The notes beneath the pieces were generated by a model, which was not told where the DNA came from, searched no databases, and was given only the letters and a program-made list of their open reading frames with translations. This document shows positions 1-7,907 of a stretch of 64,000 nucleotides of DNA, piece after piece. The stretch lies in the NCBI RefSeq assembly GCF_900046475.1, contig NZ_FCOU01000008.1:1-64000 (forward strand), given 5' to 3'. Position 1 is the first letter of the stretch. Each line of letters begins with the position of its first letter. This DNA comes from Collinsella ihumii (lineage in GTDB: Bacteria > Actinomycetota > Coriobacteriia > Coriobacteriales > Coriobacteriaceae). The position numbers and the translations under genes are program-made.

Positions 1-136
1 GCACGTCGACGCCGGCCGCGGCGCCGTGGGGCGCGACGATGACCGTGCATCCGGTCGCGGCTTCGCGGTTTGTCCAGTGGCCGAAGGAGAACCCTTCGAC
101 ATCGGTTATGGAAATCGGCTCCAAAGAATCGCTCAT
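1..136 (-). CDS. P1-family (DmpA/S58) peptidase, N-terminal fragment
   Basis: Only the first 45 codons are present; the gene runs off the left edge. The protein begins MSDSLEPISITDVEGFSFGH and continues with an EAATGCTV segment and a GAAAGVDV stretch. This resembles the start of P1-family N-terminal nucleophile aminopeptidases (DmpA type), where an ITDVxGxxVGH segment is followed by TGCTVV and GAxAGVDVRG. The family hydrolyses N-terminal residues from peptides after self-cleavage, but the catalytic Ser lies outside the window. No strong ribosome binding site is visible before the ATG. It points the same way as maf but there is a gap of 66 bases between them. Confidence 0.7.
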   Translation of the reverse strand, partial: MSDSLEPISITDVEGFSFGHWTNREAATGCTVIVAPHGAAAGVDV

Positions 137-202
137 GGTCAACTCATTTCTCAACAGGCTCAGCGGGCGCGGAAGGACGGATGCAGAGAGGGCCGGATTG
201 CG

Positions 203-787
203 TCAGCTGCCGGTCGCCAAGGCGTAGCGGCGGATGGCTCGGACGGTCTTGGCGATGGGGAGGCCCACGACGTTGTAGAAGTCGCCATCGATGCCGCGGA
301 CGAGCAGGCGTCCGCCGACGCCCTGGATGCCGTAGGCTCCCGCCTTGTCGAGCGGCTCGCCGCTCGCGACGTAGGCGTCGATCTCCTCATCGGTCAGGTC
401 GTAGAAGGTCACGTCGGTGACGTCGACGAACGAATGGGGCGCGCGGGCGCTGTCGCCGGCGACGATCAGGCATACGCCGGTCGCCACCTGATGGGTGCGC
501 CCGGACAGCTCGCGCAGCATGCGGTGGGCGTCGGCGGCGTCCGCAGGCTTTCCCAGCAGCTCGCCGTCGATGGCGACGATGGTGTCTGCGGCGACGACCA
601 GCTCGCCGGGCTCGGCGACGGTGCCCGCGATGCACGCGGCCTTTGAGACGGCCAGGCGCTCGACCAGCTCGAAGGGCGTCTCGCCCTCACGCGGCGACTC
701 GTCGATATCCGCGGGGGCGACCCGGAAGTCAAAACCCGCCTCGCGCATGAGCTCGATGCGGCGCGGGGATTGCGATGCCAAGATCAT
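203..787 (-). CDS. maf: Maf-family nucleoside triphosphate pyrophosphatase
   Basis: 194 aa, the normal size for Maf proteins. They hydrolyse dTTP/UTP or modified nucleotides to the monophosphate and pyrophosphate, as cytosolic house-cleaning enzymes. Visible family features are the N-terminal SQSPRR phosphate-binding motif (residues 5-10), an ESPREGE segment, the AADT motif with the catalytic Asp near residue 68, and GKPAD following it. A conserved SGEPLDKAGAYGIQG stretch lies in the C-terminal third. It follows the DJ-1-like gene by 9 bases on the same strand and is probably co-transcribed with it. Which nucleotide it prefers (YhdE, YceF or YhdE-like class) cannot be decided by eye. Confidence 0.92.
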   Translation of the reverse strand: MILASQSPRRIELMREAGFDFRVAPADIDESPREGETPFELVERLAVSKAACIAGTVAEPGELVVAADTIVAIDGELLGKPADAADAHRMLRELSGRTHQVATGVCLIVAGDSARAPHSFVDVTDVTFYDLTDEEIDAYVASGEPLDKAGAYGIQGVGGRLLVRGIDGDFYNVVGLPIAKTVRAIRRYALATGS

Positions 788-796
788 GGGCGCGTC

Positions 797-1342
797 CTAG
801 AGCTGGATGCCCTGGCGGACCTTGTCCACCGCCACGTCGCCCGCGATGTCGCCGAGAACGGCCAGGGCGAAGGGGAGCGCCTGCCCCATGGCCGATGCCG
901 TGATGATGTTGCCGTCGACCACAACGGTCTTGGGACCTGCGAAGGTGCCCTCCGGGAAGGTCTTCTCGTAGCCGGGGAAGCACGTCGCGCGGCGCCCCTC
1001 GAGCAGGCCGAGCTCGCCCAAGATCGAGGGCGCGGCGCAGATGGCGGCGACGTGCTTGGTCGCGGCGAACTCGCGGACCAGGTCGCATACGCGCTCGTCG
1101 GCGCGCAGGTGGGCGGTGCCCGGCATGCCGCCCGGCAGCACGATGTAGTCGAACTCGGCGAAATCGATCTCGTCCAGGGTGCAGTCGCAGGTGACGGAGA
1201 TCTGCTGGGCGGTCACGACATCGCGCGTCGACATCACCGACACCAGGGCCACGCGCACCCCGCCCCTCCTCAGCACATCGACGATGGTCAGGCACTCGAT
1301 GGTCTCGAAGCCATCAGCGGCAAGAACGGCAACGGCGGACAT
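797..1342 (-). CDS. DJ-1/PfpI family protein
   Basis: 181 aa. Start chosen at the ATG at 1342, which has a GAAAGGA ribosome site 9 bases upstream; a longer in-frame reading from 1414 lacks one and adds 24 atypical residues. The protein has the flavodoxin-like DJ-1 fold signature: ADGFETIE near residue 10 contributes the conserved Glu, and AAICAAPSILGELG around residue 103 holds the nucleophilic-elbow Cys. Members act as glyoxalase/deglycase-like or redox-protective proteins; the exact reaction here is unknown. The Cys and Glu are both present, so it is probably active. Nine bases separate it from maf downstream. Confidence 0.88.
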   Translation of the reverse strand: MSAVAVLAADGFETIECLTIVDVLRRGGVRVALVSVMSTRDVVTAQQISVTCDCTLDEIDFAEFDYIVLPGGMPGTAHLRADERVCDLVREFAATKHVAAICAAPSILGELGLLEGRRATCFPGYEKTFPEGTFAGPKTVVVDGNIITASAMGQALPFALAVLGDIAGDVAVDKVRQGIQL

Positions 1343-1453
1343 GATGCATCCTTTCATCGGGGATATTGACTGTTTATACCCTGTTTCGCGCGGGCGAGTA
1401 TGGGGGTGCGGCAACGTTGGGGGAGCGTCCGGCCACCGGGGACCCGGGCGCCC

Positions 1454-2767
1454 CTAGGCGCGGGTGAGATGGGCGACCGTCTCGCAGTGGAACGTCTGCG
1501 GGAACAGGTCGACCGGCGTGGCGGAGACGACCTTGAAGGTGCCCTCGTCGAGGAAGCGCCGCAGGTCGCGCGCGAGCGTGGCGGGGTCGCACGAGACGTA
1601 GGCCACGTCGCGCACCGACGTGCCCGCGATCAGGTCGATGGCGGCGGGGTCGAGTCCCGCGCGCGGCGGGTCGACGACGAGCACGTCGGCGTCCTCGTCG
1701 GGGAACTCGCGCACCGCGTCGCCGCCGATGGGGTCGACGTTGTCCAGTCGTGCGATCTCGAGGTTACGGCGCAGGTCACGGATGGCGGGGCCGTAGGCCT
1801 CGACGGCCGCCACGTAGGCGCAGCGGCGGGCGAGCGGGAGGGTGAACGTGCCGGCTCCGCAGTACAGGTCGATGGCGACGTCGTCGGCACCGGGGTCGAG
1901 CGCGTCCATGACCAGCTCGATGAGGATCTCGGCAGCAGCGGTGTTCACCTGGAAGAACGAGGGAGCGGATAGGCGCATCTCGCCGTCGGCGATTTTCTCG
2001 GTCCACGAGCCCTCGCCTGCAAGCGCCTCTACGCCGGCGACCTTGCGAGCGCGCCGGTCGCCCTTGGACATGACGCGCACGACGCTCGTGGGGTGTACGG
2101 CGTCGGTGAGCACGCGCGAGACCTGGGCGCGCGGGAAAGCGCCGGTGGGGGTCCACAGCGCGATCTCGAGGGCCTTGGTCCTGCGGCTGGCGCGGATGCC
2201 GACGCGCTCGAGGCCCAAATCGCGGGAATTGCCGAGATAGGACAGGGCGCCGGCGACCGCCTTCACCGCGCGCGGGTACTTCTTCTCAAAAAGCGGGCAG
2301 CTGTCCACCTTGATGATCTGGTCGGGGTCGACCCCGTGCATGCCGAGGCGGAAGCGGTTGTTGTCCCACGAGGGCGCAAGCTCGACCTTGTTGCGGTAGC
2401 CCCAGGCGTCTTTCGCATGGCGGATGGGCCTGACGATCGCGTTGACCTCCTCGTCGGAGAAGCGGCCGATGCGCCGCAGCGTCGAGCGCAGGTTGCCCTC
2501 CTTGGCCGCGCGCTGGGCGTCCATCGAGAGGTTGCCCCATGGGCAGCCGCCGCAGATGCCCACAAAGGGGCAGGGCGCCTGCACGCGCTGGTTCGAGGGC
2601 TCGAGGATCTCGGAGACGACGGCGCGGTCGAACGAGGAGCCCGTGCTCACCACGTCGGCCTCCACGACGTCGCCCACGACACCTCCCGACACGAAGACGG
2701 CCTTGCCGTCCTCGGTGCGCGCGAGGCCGTCCGGGCCGTAGGTCATGCTGTCGACGGTGAGTTTCAT
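1454..2767 (-). CDS. rlmD: 23S rRNA (uracil-C5)-methyltransferase, RlmD/RumA-like
   Basis: 437 aa. The protein starts with a TRAM-like RNA-binding region (residues 1-55), then a cysteine cluster CPFVGICGGC with a fourth Cys in DSCPLF, which binds a 4Fe-4S cluster in this family. The C-terminal Rossmann domain has DLYCGAGTFTLPLA for AdoMet, VVDPPRAGL, and YVSCDPATLARDL carrying the catalytic Cys, followed by FPQTFHCE with the proton-abstracting Glu. It methylates a uracil in 23S rRNA (U1939 in E. coli; target here inferred). The ATG at 2767 has GGAAGG 8 bases upstream, so I prefer it to the ATG 15 bases earlier. It is transcribed alone. Confidence 0.9.
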   Translation of the reverse strand: MKLTVDSMTYGPDGLARTEDGKAVFVSGGVVGDVVEADVVSTGSSFDRAVVSEILEPSNQRVQAPCPFVGICGGCPWGNLSMDAQRAAKEGNLRSTLRRIGRFSDEEVNAIVRPIRHAKDAWGYRNKVELAPSWDNNRFRLGMHGVDPDQIIKVDSCPLFEKKYPRAVKAVAGALSYLGNSRDLGLERVGIRASRRTKALEIALWTPTGAFPRAQVSRVLTDAVHPTSVVRVMSKGDRRARKVAGVEALAGEGSWTEKIADGEMRLSAPSFFQVNTAAAEILIELVMDALDPGADDVAIDLYCGAGTFTLPLARRCAYVAAVEAYGPAIRDLRRNLEIARLDNVDPIGGDAVREFPDEDADVLVVDPPRAGLDPAAIDLIAGTSVRDVAYVSCDPATLARDLRRFLDEGTFKVVSATPVDLFPQTFHCETVAHLTRA

Positions 2768-2900
2768 GAGGGAACCTTCCATTACGTGATATGTGCTATG
2801 CGCAGCTTAGCGAAAGCGCTGGTAGATGTCGACGGATTCACGAGCCGACCACGGATTTGCCCGCCCTGTTCGCGTCATCGGCGCCTCCCCTCGGTCTCGA

Positions 2901-2936
2901 TGGGTTGAAGCGAACCCGTCCCCAACGAACCCATGG
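2901..2936. repeat. Palindromic intergenic repeat, family G (copy 1)
   Basis: A 36-base inverted repeat reading TGGGTTGAAGCGAACCCGTC and onward to GAACCCATGGG. Close relatives lie at 44884-44920, 55174-55208 (with a half copy at 55229-55250) and 57846-57914. All are between genes. The ends (ATGGGTT...AACCCAT) pair, as do GGTTCG/CGAACC segments, so each copy can form a hairpin. Confidence 0.75.
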
Positions 2937-2948
2937 GTGCCAAAACGA

Positions 2949-2980
2949 GGCCGCCCGCGCGGGGGAGCGCACGGGCGGCC
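2949..2980 (-). terminator. Hairpin terminator after the coiled-coil protein gene
   Basis: GGCCGCCCG (2949-2957) pairs with CGGGCGGCC (2972-2980). Read on the minus strand the hairpin is followed by TCGTTTTG. It sits 28 bases after the stop codon at 3008, so it probably ends that transcript. Confidence 0.6.
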
Positions 2981-3007
2981 GATGCGGTGCGGAAAGCGGG
3001 CTTATCG

Positions 3008-3461
3008 CTAGCGCATGTCGCGCTTCTTCTGCTTCAGCTCCTTTTTCTGCTGCTTGAGGGCCTTCTTCTGCTGGTCGAGCATCTGCTGGCGCTGCTTTTG
3101 CTGCTGCTTCTGCTGGCGCAGGGCCTGCTTGCGCTGCTTGTTCTCGATCCGCTGCGCCTTGAGCATCTGGTCCTGCTGGCGCTGCTGGATGCGCTGCAGC
3201 CTCTCGGCCTCGCGCTCATGCTCCTGCTTGCTGCCGAACAGCAAGGTCTTGAAGCCCATGCCGATGAGCGCGAAGCCCGTGGCGACGCGGCCGATGCGGC
3301 GGATGACGATGGTCTTCGTGCCGCCGTCCTTCTCGTCGAGATCCTCGTCGGCCTCGTCGGCATCCTCCTGCGGGTCGATGATCGTGGCCTTGACCGACGT
3401 TGCGCGCGGCTGCGCGGGCTCAGGTTCGGGCTCGGGCTCGAAGGCGGGCTCCGGCGTCGGC
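3008..3461 (-). CDS. Membrane-linked coiled-coil protein, N-terminus lost at adapter junction
   Basis: About 150 residues of a C-terminal portion; the true start is missing because the sequence is cut by a mate-pair adapter at 3462. The visible part opens with a Pro/Glu-rich repeat (PEPAFEPEPEPEP), then an acidic stretch DADEADEDLDEKDGG, a short hydrophobic segment GFALIGMGFKTLLFG that could be one membrane helix, and about 85 residues of Gln/Lys/Arg-rich heptads (QQKQQQKQRQQML) predicted to form a long coiled coil. Function unknown. The apparent MCIRDR start is adapter translation and not real. Confidence 0.7.
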
Positions 3462-3499
3462 CTGTCTCTTATACACATCTAGAGGTGTATAAGAGACAG
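3462..3499. other. Nextera mate-pair junction adapter (assembly artefact)
   Basis: CTGTCTCTTATACACATCT (3462-3480) is joined head-to-head to AGAGGTGTATAAGAGACAG (3481-3499), the 19-bp Tn5 mosaic end and its inverse with one mismatch. This 38-base unit is the Nextera mate-pair circularisation junction. Translated it gives the familiar SYTHL/VYKRQ residues. Sequence to left and right may not be adjacent in the genome. Confidence 0.95.
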
Positions 3500-3570
3500 G
3501 TTATGTCCGGCGTCATCGGAACCGCCAGACCGTCACGGTCACGACGGCGGTGCCCGCGGATATTCAATGC

Positions 3571-3594
3571 TCTTTTGCACAGTGTGGATAGATT
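3571..3594. repeat. Left terminal inverted repeat of the IS1595-like element
   Basis: 24 bases, perfect inverse of 4770-4793. It lies 18 bases beyond the transposase stop codon. Confidence 0.85.
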
Positions 3595-3612
3595 TGACTC
3601 CATATATGCCGC

Positions 3613-4632
3613 CTAGCTGCGGCCTCCTCCATAGAAGTCCCGGTACCTCAGCGTACCGGGGCACTCCATGGCGCGACCGAGCACCATCGCGGCCTTCTCC
3701 ATGGCGCCTGACGGCGGGTTGGCGATGACGCTGAACAGGTCGAGCCATCCCTTCAGGTCGGCGCGGTCGAAGCCCTTGTGGGCGTCCAGGAACGACTTCA
3801 GCAGGAAGTGCAGCCGGTTCACGTCCGCCAGCGGGTTCTCCCGGTCGGGCAGGCTCTTCAGCCGCCTCGAGTCGTACTCGACGCTGGCGAGCCCGAGCTC
3901 GCGGACCAGGGCGCGGTGGGACTTCTCCTTGTCGTGCAGGAGCGTCGAGCCCCGCGCGACGTGGCCCGAGTAGGCCGCGAGCGCCCTCCGCGCGCTCGGC
4001 TTGCCCCGTCCGCACGGCTCGAAGGCGGACCGGCCCCGGCCGTCGGTCGCGACCGCGATGCACAGCTTGTTGCGCGACAGGCCCCGCTTGAGGGAGCCGT
4101 CGGCGTTGCGCTCGGCCTCCGCCGCGGGGACCGGGTAGTACGTCTCGTCAATCTGGACGCGCCCGGAGAGGACGGTGCCGTCCTGGATCCCGTCGAGCAC
4201 GAGGAAGAGCTTGGCGAGCCACCAGGGCGGGGTGGTCGGCGACCTGCGGTTCGAGCGGGCTATCTCGCGGACGCTGTCGAAGGAGAGCAGCTGGATGACG
4301 AACTCGCACCAATCCGAGACCGGCACCTTGCGCCCCTCGAAGATGGTCCCCGTGGCGGGCGTGAACGTCCTGCCGCAGGACCGGCAGGCCCAGCGCCTGA
4401 CGCCGCGCGAGTCGAAACCGTCGCGCACGATGTCGGGCGACGCGCACCGCGGGCAGGATGCCCGCTCGTACCCGTTGAGGAACTCCGCGTCCCCGGCGGT
4501 CGGGGCGTGCCTGGCGGCGTAGGCCTCGCGGTGGGCCCGGGCGACGAGCGCCTGGGCGGGCGTGACGTCCGATTCGGGGACGCCGTCCCACGGCGTCGCG
4601 GACGCCGAGGGCATCTTCTTCCTTGCGCGCAT
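3613..4632 (-). CDS. IS1595/ISXO2-like transposase
   Basis: 339 aa from the ATG at 4632; a GTG at 4701 would add 23 residues encoded by hairpin DNA and is less likely. A zinc ribbon near residues 55-90 has CPRCASPDIV and CRSCGRTFT with the TGTIF that follows it in the family. The ISXO2-like catalytic domain has VQIDETYY (first Asp), TLLHDKEKSH (second Asp) and the C-terminal NRLHFLLKSFLDAHKGF helix. This arrangement is typical of IS1595-group elements, which move by cut-and-paste using an RNase H-fold acidic site. The frame is open and all recognised motifs are present, so it may be active. Subfamily assignment is by eye. Confidence 0.85.
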   Translation of the reverse strand: MRARKKMPSASATPWDGVPESDVTPAQALVARAHREAYAARHAPTAGDAEFLNGYERASCPRCASPDIVRDGFDSRGVRRWACRSCGRTFTPATGTIFEGRKVPVSDWCEFVIQLLSFDSVREIARSNRRSPTTPPWWLAKLFLVLDGIQDGTVLSGRVQIDETYYPVPAAEAERNADGSLKRGLSRNKLCIAVATDGRGRSAFEPCGRGKPSARRALAAYSGHVARGSTLLHDKEKSHRALVRELGLASVEYDSRRLKSLPDRENPLADVNRLHFLLKSFLDAHKGFDRADLKGWLDLFSVIANPPSGAMEKAAMVLGRAMECPGTLRYRDFYGGGRS

Positions 4633-4633
4633 G

Positions 4634-4720
4634 GTGGTGGTCCGATCCCGTCCCGCGGGATGCCGCGCGATCCGGACCACCACGTCGCGAGAGCGCGGCA
4701 CCCCGCGGGACGCTCTCGCG
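4634..4720 (-). promoter_or_regulatory. Two tandem hairpins upstream of the IS transposase start
   Basis: Stem one pairs 4634-4647 (GTGGTGGTCCGATC) with 4669-4683 (GATCCGGACCACCAC) with one bulged base and ends 2 bases before the ATG at 4632. Stem two is a perfect 10-bp pair CGCGAGAGCG (4686-4695) with CGCTCTCGCG (4711-4720). They could hide the transposase start in read-through transcripts or block transcription into the element; that role is inference. Confidence 0.55.
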
Positions 4721-4769
4721 GGCGTGCTATGTCATCTCGGATTATACGACCGAGGCAGTCGGGACGGCG

Positions 4770-4793
4770 AATCTATCCACACTGTGCAAAAGA
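4770..4793. repeat. Right terminal inverted repeat of the IS1595-like element
   Basis: 24 bases, perfect inverse of 3571-3594. Just outside it, 4799-4819 resembles part of repeat family A (TTTCTaTTTTGCTGTcAGCC), suggesting the element landed in or beside a copy. Confidence 0.8.
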
Positions 4794-4968
4794 TCATTTT
4801 TTCTATTTTGCTGTCAGCCAACCCGGATGAGGGCGCCCGCCTTGGCCGTCATGTCCGCATCGGCCGCCCATGACGCGGGCGCCAAGGTCCCAAACGCCTC
4901 GAATACGGCCTCAACAGGGTGAGCGGCGGCGGCGCGGCGGGCCTTCGGGCCCAATCGCGCGGCGCCGC

Positions 4969-5004
4969 TACAGCAAAACAGAAATTTCTAGCCACTTTCG
5001 CCGG
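4969..5004 (+). repeat. Dispersed 36-bp repeat, family A (copy 1)
   Basis: The 36-base core begins TACAGCAAAACAGAAATTTC and ends with CTTTCGCCGG. It is identical at 57604-57639 (reverse orientation) and 57794-57829. It contains the palindrome AGAAATTTCT. It lies about 50 bases downstream of the hydF stop codon. Confidence 0.85.
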
Positions 5005-5054
5005 AAGAGGGTGCAAACGGGGCGGCGCAGGAACCGCGGGCTCGGCATCGGACC

Positions 5055-6302
5055 CTACCCGAGGGCGGCGAGCGCCTCCGGGAACGGGGCCAGGCTTCGG
5101 CGCAGGATGCCGTGCATGTGTGCGATGGCCACGCCGTAGTTCGTCATGGGCACCCCCGCCTCGGCGGCCGCGGCCTGGCGGCTGCGCATCTCGCGCGCGT
5201 TCAGCATGCACCCGCCGCAGTGCACCACCGCGTCGAAGGCGGACAGGCCCTGCGCCTGCGGGAACTCGGTGCCGCTCGTGAATGCGAAGTCGAGCCTTGC
5301 GCCCGCATGCTCCTGCAGCCAGCGCGGCATCTTGACGGTCCCGATGTCCTCGCATTGGCGATGGTGGGTGCACCCCTCGCTGATGAGCACCCGGCTGCCC
5401 TCATGCAGCCGATCGAGCGCGGCGGCGCCGCGGACCGCCTCCACCAAATCCGCCTTGTAGCGCAGCATCAGGATGGAAAACGACGTGAGCGGCACCCGCT
5501 CGGGTACGGTACGGGCGACTTGGCCGAACACCTGCGAGTCGGTCACCACGAGCGCGGGCGGGCGAACGAGCGATCCGAGCGCGTCCTCGAGCTCCGTCTC
5601 GCGGCACACGACCGGCAGGCAGCCGTGGTCGAGTAGATCGCGAATCGTCAGCTGCTGGGGCATGATCAGGCGCCCCTTGGGTGCCGAGGCGTCGATGGGG
5701 CAGACGAGCACCACCGCAGAGCCCGTGTCCACGAGGTCCGCGACCACACAGCGCTCGCGCGCCGACGGCGTCGCCATATGCGCCAGGCGCTCCTTGAGCG
5801 CGTCCACCCCCGCGCCCGTCTGGGCGCTGACGGCGATCGCATGCTCCGCGAGGTCGGTATCGCTCGCGGCAAGCGATGCCAGGCCCTCGCGCGCCTGGGG
5901 CACGTCGCACTTGTTCCACGCGATGGCAAAAGGGACCTGCCGCGCCCGAAACTGGCCGATCAGCTCGCGGTCCGCCCTTGTGAGCCCGCGCCCGCCATCG
6001 ACCACGAGCACCGCGATATCGCAGCTCGCGAGCATGCGGCGCGCCCGCTCGACACGCTTTTGACCCAATTCGCCCTCGTCATCGATACCGGGTGTGTCGA
6101 TGATCACCACCGGCCCCAGCGGCAACAGCTCCATCGCCTTCTTGACCGGATCGGTCGTGGTGCCGCGCACGTCGGACACCACGCAGAGCTCCTGCCCGGT
6201 CACCGCGTTCACCACGCTCGACTTGCCGGCGTTGCGCACGCCGAAAAACCCGATATGCACGCGCTCCGCCGAAGCGGCGTCGTTCAGCCCCATGTCGCCC
6301 AC
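5055..6302 (-). CDS. hydF: [FeFe]-hydrogenase H-cluster maturation GTPase HydF
   Basis: 415 aa, normal for HydF, the scaffold that receives the 2Fe subcluster made by HydE and HydG and delivers it to apo-hydrogenase. The N-terminal GTPase domain has GVRNAGKSSVV (Walker A, about residue 22), GTTTDPV, DTPG and NKCD. The C-terminal cluster-binding part has CTHH and, about 50 residues later, HCGGCML, matching the CxH...HCxxC pattern. It is the last gene of a TM1266-hydE-hydG-hydF operon, 78 bases after hydG. The first ATG (MGDMGLND) is used; the second Met three codons on is an alternative. Confidence 0.95.
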   Translation of the reverse strand: MGDMGLNDAASAERVHIGFFGVRNAGKSSVVNAVTGQELCVVSDVRGTTTDPVKKAMELLPLGPVVIIDTPGIDDEGELGQKRVERARRMLASCDIAVLVVDGGRGLTRADRELIGQFRARQVPFAIAWNKCDVPQAREGLASLAASDTDLAEHAIAVSAQTGAGVDALKERLAHMATPSARERCVVADLVDTGSAVVLVCPIDASAPKGRLIMPQQLTIRDLLDHGCLPVVCRETELEDALGSLVRPPALVVTDSQVFGQVARTVPERVPLTSFSILMLRYKADLVEAVRGAAALDRLHEGSRVLISEGCTHHRQCEDIGTVKMPRWLQEHAGARLDFAFTSGTEFPQAQGLSAFDAVVHCGGCMLNAREMRSRQAAAAEAGVPMTNYGVAIAHMHGILRRSLAPFPEALAALG

Positions 6303-6380
6303 CTCTCTCGTCTTTCACCACGTCGTATACGGACGGGAACTCCGCCCCCCCGGCGACACCGCGACGCCGCCGGTGCCGCC

Positions 6381-7829
6381 CTAAAACCTGAAATCGCGAC
6401 GGTTGGAGTTGCGGATGTCCGCGATGTGCTCGGTTGCGATCGCGCGTGTCTTGTCCTTGGGGATGCGCCCCAGCTCTCGCTCGATCAGCGGCCAGCCGAC
6501 CGCGGCGGTCTCGGGAGACGCGTAGTCGACCAGATATTCGGCGAGCGTCATGAGCGCGTTGGGGTGGCAGCAGTTCAGGATCTGCCCGCTCTTGCACAGG
6601 CTCATGAAGCGGTCGCCGGTGCGGCCCTCGCGATAGCACGCCGTGCAGAAGCTCGGGATATGGTCGAGCTGCATGAGCCAGCGCACCACCTCGTCAAGCG
6701 AGCGCTGATCGGACACGTCGAACTGCTCCGAATCGTGCGGACGGACCTCCTCCTCGTATCCGCCCACGCTCGTGCGCGAGCCGCCCGAGATCTGCGAGAT
6801 GCCCAGCTCCAGCGCGCGGGCGCGCACGGCCTCGTTCTCGCGCGTGGAGATGATCATGCCCGTGTAGGGCACCGCGATGCGGATGCACGCGATGATCTTG
6901 GCGAAGATGTCGTCGTCGATGCCGTTGTCGAACTCGTCGGGATCGATATCGTCGGCGCGCTTCAGGCGCGGCACGCTGATGGTGTGCGGCCCGACCCCGT
7001 GCACCGCCTCGAGGTGCTCGGCGTGGCAGAGGAGCCCGGCGAACTCGTAGCGGTATTTCTCCAGGCCGAACAGCACGCCCAGCCCCACGTCGTCGATGCC
7101 GCCGTCCATGGCGCGATCCATCGCCTCGGTATGGTAGTCGTAGTCGTGCTTGGGTCCTGTCGGATGCAGCTCCAGGTAGCTCTTCTTGTCGTAGGTCTCC
7201 TGGAACAGGATGTAAGTGCCGATGCCCGCGTCTTTGAGCATGCGGTACTCCTCCACCGTCGTGGCCGCGATGTTCACGTTCACGCGGCGGATGGCCCCGT
7301 TTTTGTGCTTGATGGAGTAGATGGTGTCGATGCACTCCAGGATGTACTCGATGGGGTTCATCTTGGGATCCTCGCCCGCCTCGATGGCAAGGCGCTTGTG
7401 GCCCATGTCCTGCAGGGCGATGACCTCGCGACGGACCTCGTCCTGCGTGAGCTTCTTGCGCGCGATGTGCTTGTTCTTGGCGTGATACGGGCAGTACGTG
7501 CAGCCGTTCACGCAATAGTTCGACAGGTAGAGCGGCGCGAACATCACGATGCGGTTGCCGTAGTAGGCCAGCTTGATCTGACGCGCGAGCTCGAAGATGC
7601 GCTCGTTCAGCTCGGGGATGTCGCAGGCGAGCAGCACGCTGGCCTCGCGGTGGTTCAGCCCCGCGCACCGGTACCCGTTGCCGGATCGGCGCGGCTTCGC
7701 CTTCTCGAGCAGGCTCTCGATGAGCTCCCTGTTGTGCTTGTTGGCCTCCGCGTAGTCGAGCGTCTCGCGGATCTCACCATCGTTGATGAACTCCTCGGCA
7801 TACCGGGAGCCCAGATCGAACTTCGCCAT
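6381..7829 (-). CDS. hydG: [FeFe]-hydrogenase maturase HydG, radical SAM tyrosine lyase
   Basis: 482 aa. HydG cleaves tyrosine to give the CO and CN ligands of the H-cluster. The radical SAM site is YCVNGCTYCPYH (CX3CX2C, around residue 95). The HydG-specific C-terminal auxiliary cluster motif is CTACYREG followed 22 residues later by C in SLCKSG. This CX2CX22C motif distinguishes HydG from ThiH, which lacks it. The N-terminal MAKFDLGSRYAEEFINDGEI is typical. It lies 78 bases after hydE and 78 before hydF on the same strand. Confidence 0.96.
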   Translation of the reverse strand: MAKFDLGSRYAEEFINDGEIRETLDYAEANKHNRELIESLLEKAKPRRSGNGYRCAGLNHREASVLLACDIPELNERIFELARQIKLAYYGNRIVMFAPLYLSNYCVNGCTYCPYHAKNKHIARKKLTQDEVRREVIALQDMGHKRLAIEAGEDPKMNPIEYILECIDTIYSIKHKNGAIRRVNVNIAATTVEEYRMLKDAGIGTYILFQETYDKKSYLELHPTGPKHDYDYHTEAMDRAMDGGIDDVGLGVLFGLEKYRYEFAGLLCHAEHLEAVHGVGPHTISVPRLKRADDIDPDEFDNGIDDDIFAKIIACIRIAVPYTGMIISTRENEAVRARALELGISQISGGSRTSVGGYEEEVRPHDSEQFDVSDQRSLDEVVRWLMQLDHIPSFCTACYREGRTGDRFMSLCKSGQILNCCHPNALMTLAEYLVDYASPETAAVGWPLIERELGRIPKDKTRAIATEHIADIRNSNRRDFRF

Positions 7830-7880
7830 ATGTTCCTCCCCTTCGCGGTCAGGCGAAAAGCCTTCCCTCTCAGATTCGTG

Positions 7881-7900
7881 CGCGGCAGGCGATTGCCGCG
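7881..7900. terminator. Hairpin between hydE and hydG
   Basis: CGCGGCA pairs with TGCCGCG around a GGCGAT loop, directly after the hydE stop codon. There is no U-run, so it is more likely a processing or mRNA-stability hairpin than a full terminator. Confidence 0.4.
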
Positions 7901-7907
7901 AAAGCGG

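Larger units (their letters stand above)
3571..4793 (-). mobile_element. IS1595-like insertion sequence
   Basis: A 1223-bp element bounded by 24-bp perfect terminal inverted repeats: 3571-3594 starts TCTTTTGCACAGTGTGGATA and the exact reverse complement lies at 4770-4793. Inside is one transposase gene on the minus strand and, between it and the right end, two tandem hairpins. I could not find an exact target duplication in the flanks (TTCAATGC left, TCATTTTT right). That may be because the left flank is only 71 bases from an adapter junction and could come from another copy. Confidence 0.85.

Noticed and set aside
3462-3499. Natural Tn5 or IS50 insertion
   Set aside because: Only the mosaic ends are present, head-to-head with nothing between, which is the mate-pair adapter layout; no Tn5 genes and no 9-bp duplication.
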